7,103 nt of DNA from contig JAKQSG010000008.1 of the NCBI GenBank assembly GCA_029563245.1, positions 1-7,103 of the forward strand. The letters are read 5' to 3'. The number at the start of each line of letters is the position of its first letter. Position 1 is the stretch's first letter. The translations under genes and the position numbers were made by a program. Below are positions 6,488 to 7,103 of this stretch, piece after piece. The notes beneath the pieces are model-generated. The model saw nothing but the letters and a program-made list of their open reading frames with translations. It made no database searches and was not told the DNA's origin. The stretch comes from Candidatus Omnitrophota bacterium. Its GTDB lineage: Bacteria > Omnitrophota > Gorgyraeia > Gygaellales > Profunditerraquicolaceae.

Positions 6488-7103
6488 CTGTCCGGATATC
6501 CAATCCCAGACCCTGCAATTCTTTAATCAAAACATTAAATGACTCGGGGGTACCATGAGTCAAACGCTGCTCACCTTTAACAATAGCCTCGTAAATTCTA
6601 GTCCTTCCCGAAACATCATCACTTTTAACCGTCAGCATCTCCTGTAGGCTGAATGCCGCGCCATATGCTTCTAGAGCCCAAACTTCCATCTCTCCCAACC
6701 TCTGTCCGCCAAACTGCGCTTTCCCGCCTAAAGGCTGTTGTGTAACTAATGAATACGGCCCTATAGAACGTGCGTGTATCTTTTCGTCAACTAAATGAAT
6801 AAGTTTCATAATATACATATAGCCGACTGTAACTCTATGGTTAAATGGTTCGCCTGTGTACCCGTCGTAAAGAGTAGTCTTACCGTCTTCCGGCAAACCT
6901 GCTTTTTTAAGCATATCTTTAATCTCGCGCTCACTTGCTCCGTCGAAAACCGGGGTGCCTACATGCAGGCCTAGCGTTTTAGCTGCCCAACCTAAATGGC
7001 ATTCCAATATCTGCCCTACATTCATACGGGAAGGAACACCTAAGGGATTAAGGACTACCTCAACCGGAGTACCATCAGCCATATAAGGCATATCTTCTTC
7101 CGG
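6474..7103 (-). CDS. rpoB: DNA-directed RNA polymerase subunit beta, C-terminal part (5' end outside window)
   Basis: This is the last 209 residues of the beta subunit, which with beta' forms the RNA polymerase active-site cleft. The reading frame is open to the window edge, so the Met codon at 7091-7089 is internal, within a conserved EDMPY segment. Landmarks, numbered from the first visible residue: LNPLGVPSRMNVGQ at 18-31; TPVFDGA at 50-56; TVGYMYIMKL at 92-101; the very conserved GGKAQFGGQRLGEMEVWALE at 126-145; LTVKSDDVSGR at 157-167; and the C-terminal SFNVLIKEL at 188-196. These belong to the C-terminal region that anchors the beta' clamp. Between HLGWAAK and TPVFDGA there are only about seven residues, whereas E. 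coli has roughly 50 more here, so this is the short form seen in many phyla. The rifampicin-binding region lies upstream and cannot be judged. The stop codon TAA shares its last base with the rpoC start. Confidence 0.98.
   Translation of the reverse strand, partial: PEEDMPYMADGTPVEVVLNPLGVPSRMNVGQILECHLGWAAKTLGLHVGTPVFDGASEREIKDMLKKAGLPEDGKTTLYDGYTGEPFNHRVTVGYMYIMKLIHLVDEKIHARSIGPYSLVTQQPLGGKAQFGGQRLGEMEVWALEAYGAAFSLQEMLTVKSDDVSGRTRIYEAIVKGEQRLTHGTPESFNVLIKELQGLGLDIRTEKAK

Larger units (their letters stand above)
1..7103 (-). other. Continuous rpoB-rpoC-rpsL-rpsG-fusA operon segment
   Basis: All five genes are co-directional, with spacings of -1, +18, -4 and -1 bp, leaving no room for an internal terminator or a dedicated promoter outside coding sequence. 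This joins the end of the rplKAJL-rpoBC cluster to the str cluster (rpsL-rpsG-fusA), an arrangement common across bacteria outside the Enterobacteria, where the two are separated on the chromosome. By family precedent tuf or S10-operon genes may follow fusA, and rplL may precede rpoB; neither is visible. Confidence 0.85.

Noticed and set aside
7089..7091. Met codon considered as the start of a short 205-residue protein
   Set aside because: The frame continues upstream to the window edge, and the Met is part of the conserved EDMPY segment internal to the beta subunit.

Overview
The window is a single, gap-free stretch of bacterial housekeeping genes, all on the minus strand. In transcription order (high to low coordinate) they are: the 3' end of rpoB, complete rpoC, complete rpsL, complete rpsG and the 5' three-quarters of fusA. 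These encode the RNA polymerase beta and beta' subunits, ribosomal proteins S12 and S7, and elongation factor G. Both window edges cut genes: rpoB enters at base 7103 and fusA leaves at base 1. I found no RNA gene, mobile element, CRISPR array, attachment site or replication origin. No convincing promoter or terminator is visible. The only non-coding DNA is 18 bp between rpoC and rpsL; every other junction overlaps by 1 or 4 bases.

Layout. rpoB and rpoC share one base (a TAATG junction at 6472-6476). rpoC and rpsL are separated by 18 bp holding a Shine-Dalgarno sequence, which lies inside a small imperfect tandem duplication of the rpoC 3' end. rpsL and rpsG overlap by four bases (ATGA, 2044-2047). 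rpsG and fusA overlap by one base (TAATG, 1575-1579). The picture is one polycistronic message with translation coupled at each boundary. Its products are the catalytic core of transcription, two proteins of the 30S decoding centre and head, and the translocase that moves the ribosome. The promoter must lie upstream of the window, in or before rpoB.

Organism. The proteins are clearly bacterial. Beta' carries a long insertion in the trigger loop (SI3 type, roughly residues 915-1088), as in Proteobacteria and many other diderm phyla and unlike Firmicutes and Actinobacteria. The visible part of beta lacks an insertion found in E. coli. Arginine in S12 is mostly coded by AGA/AGG, and the DNA looks moderately AT-rich by eye. 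This fits a diderm bacterium outside the Gammaproteobacteria. A member of the PVC/Omnitrophota neighbourhood is a guess from general style, not something I can establish.

I looked for an undescribed system and do not see one. The points worth a second look are the extreme compaction of the operon, the missing S7 autoregulatory spacer, and the duplicated stop codon plus Shine-Dalgarno between rpoC and rpsL.
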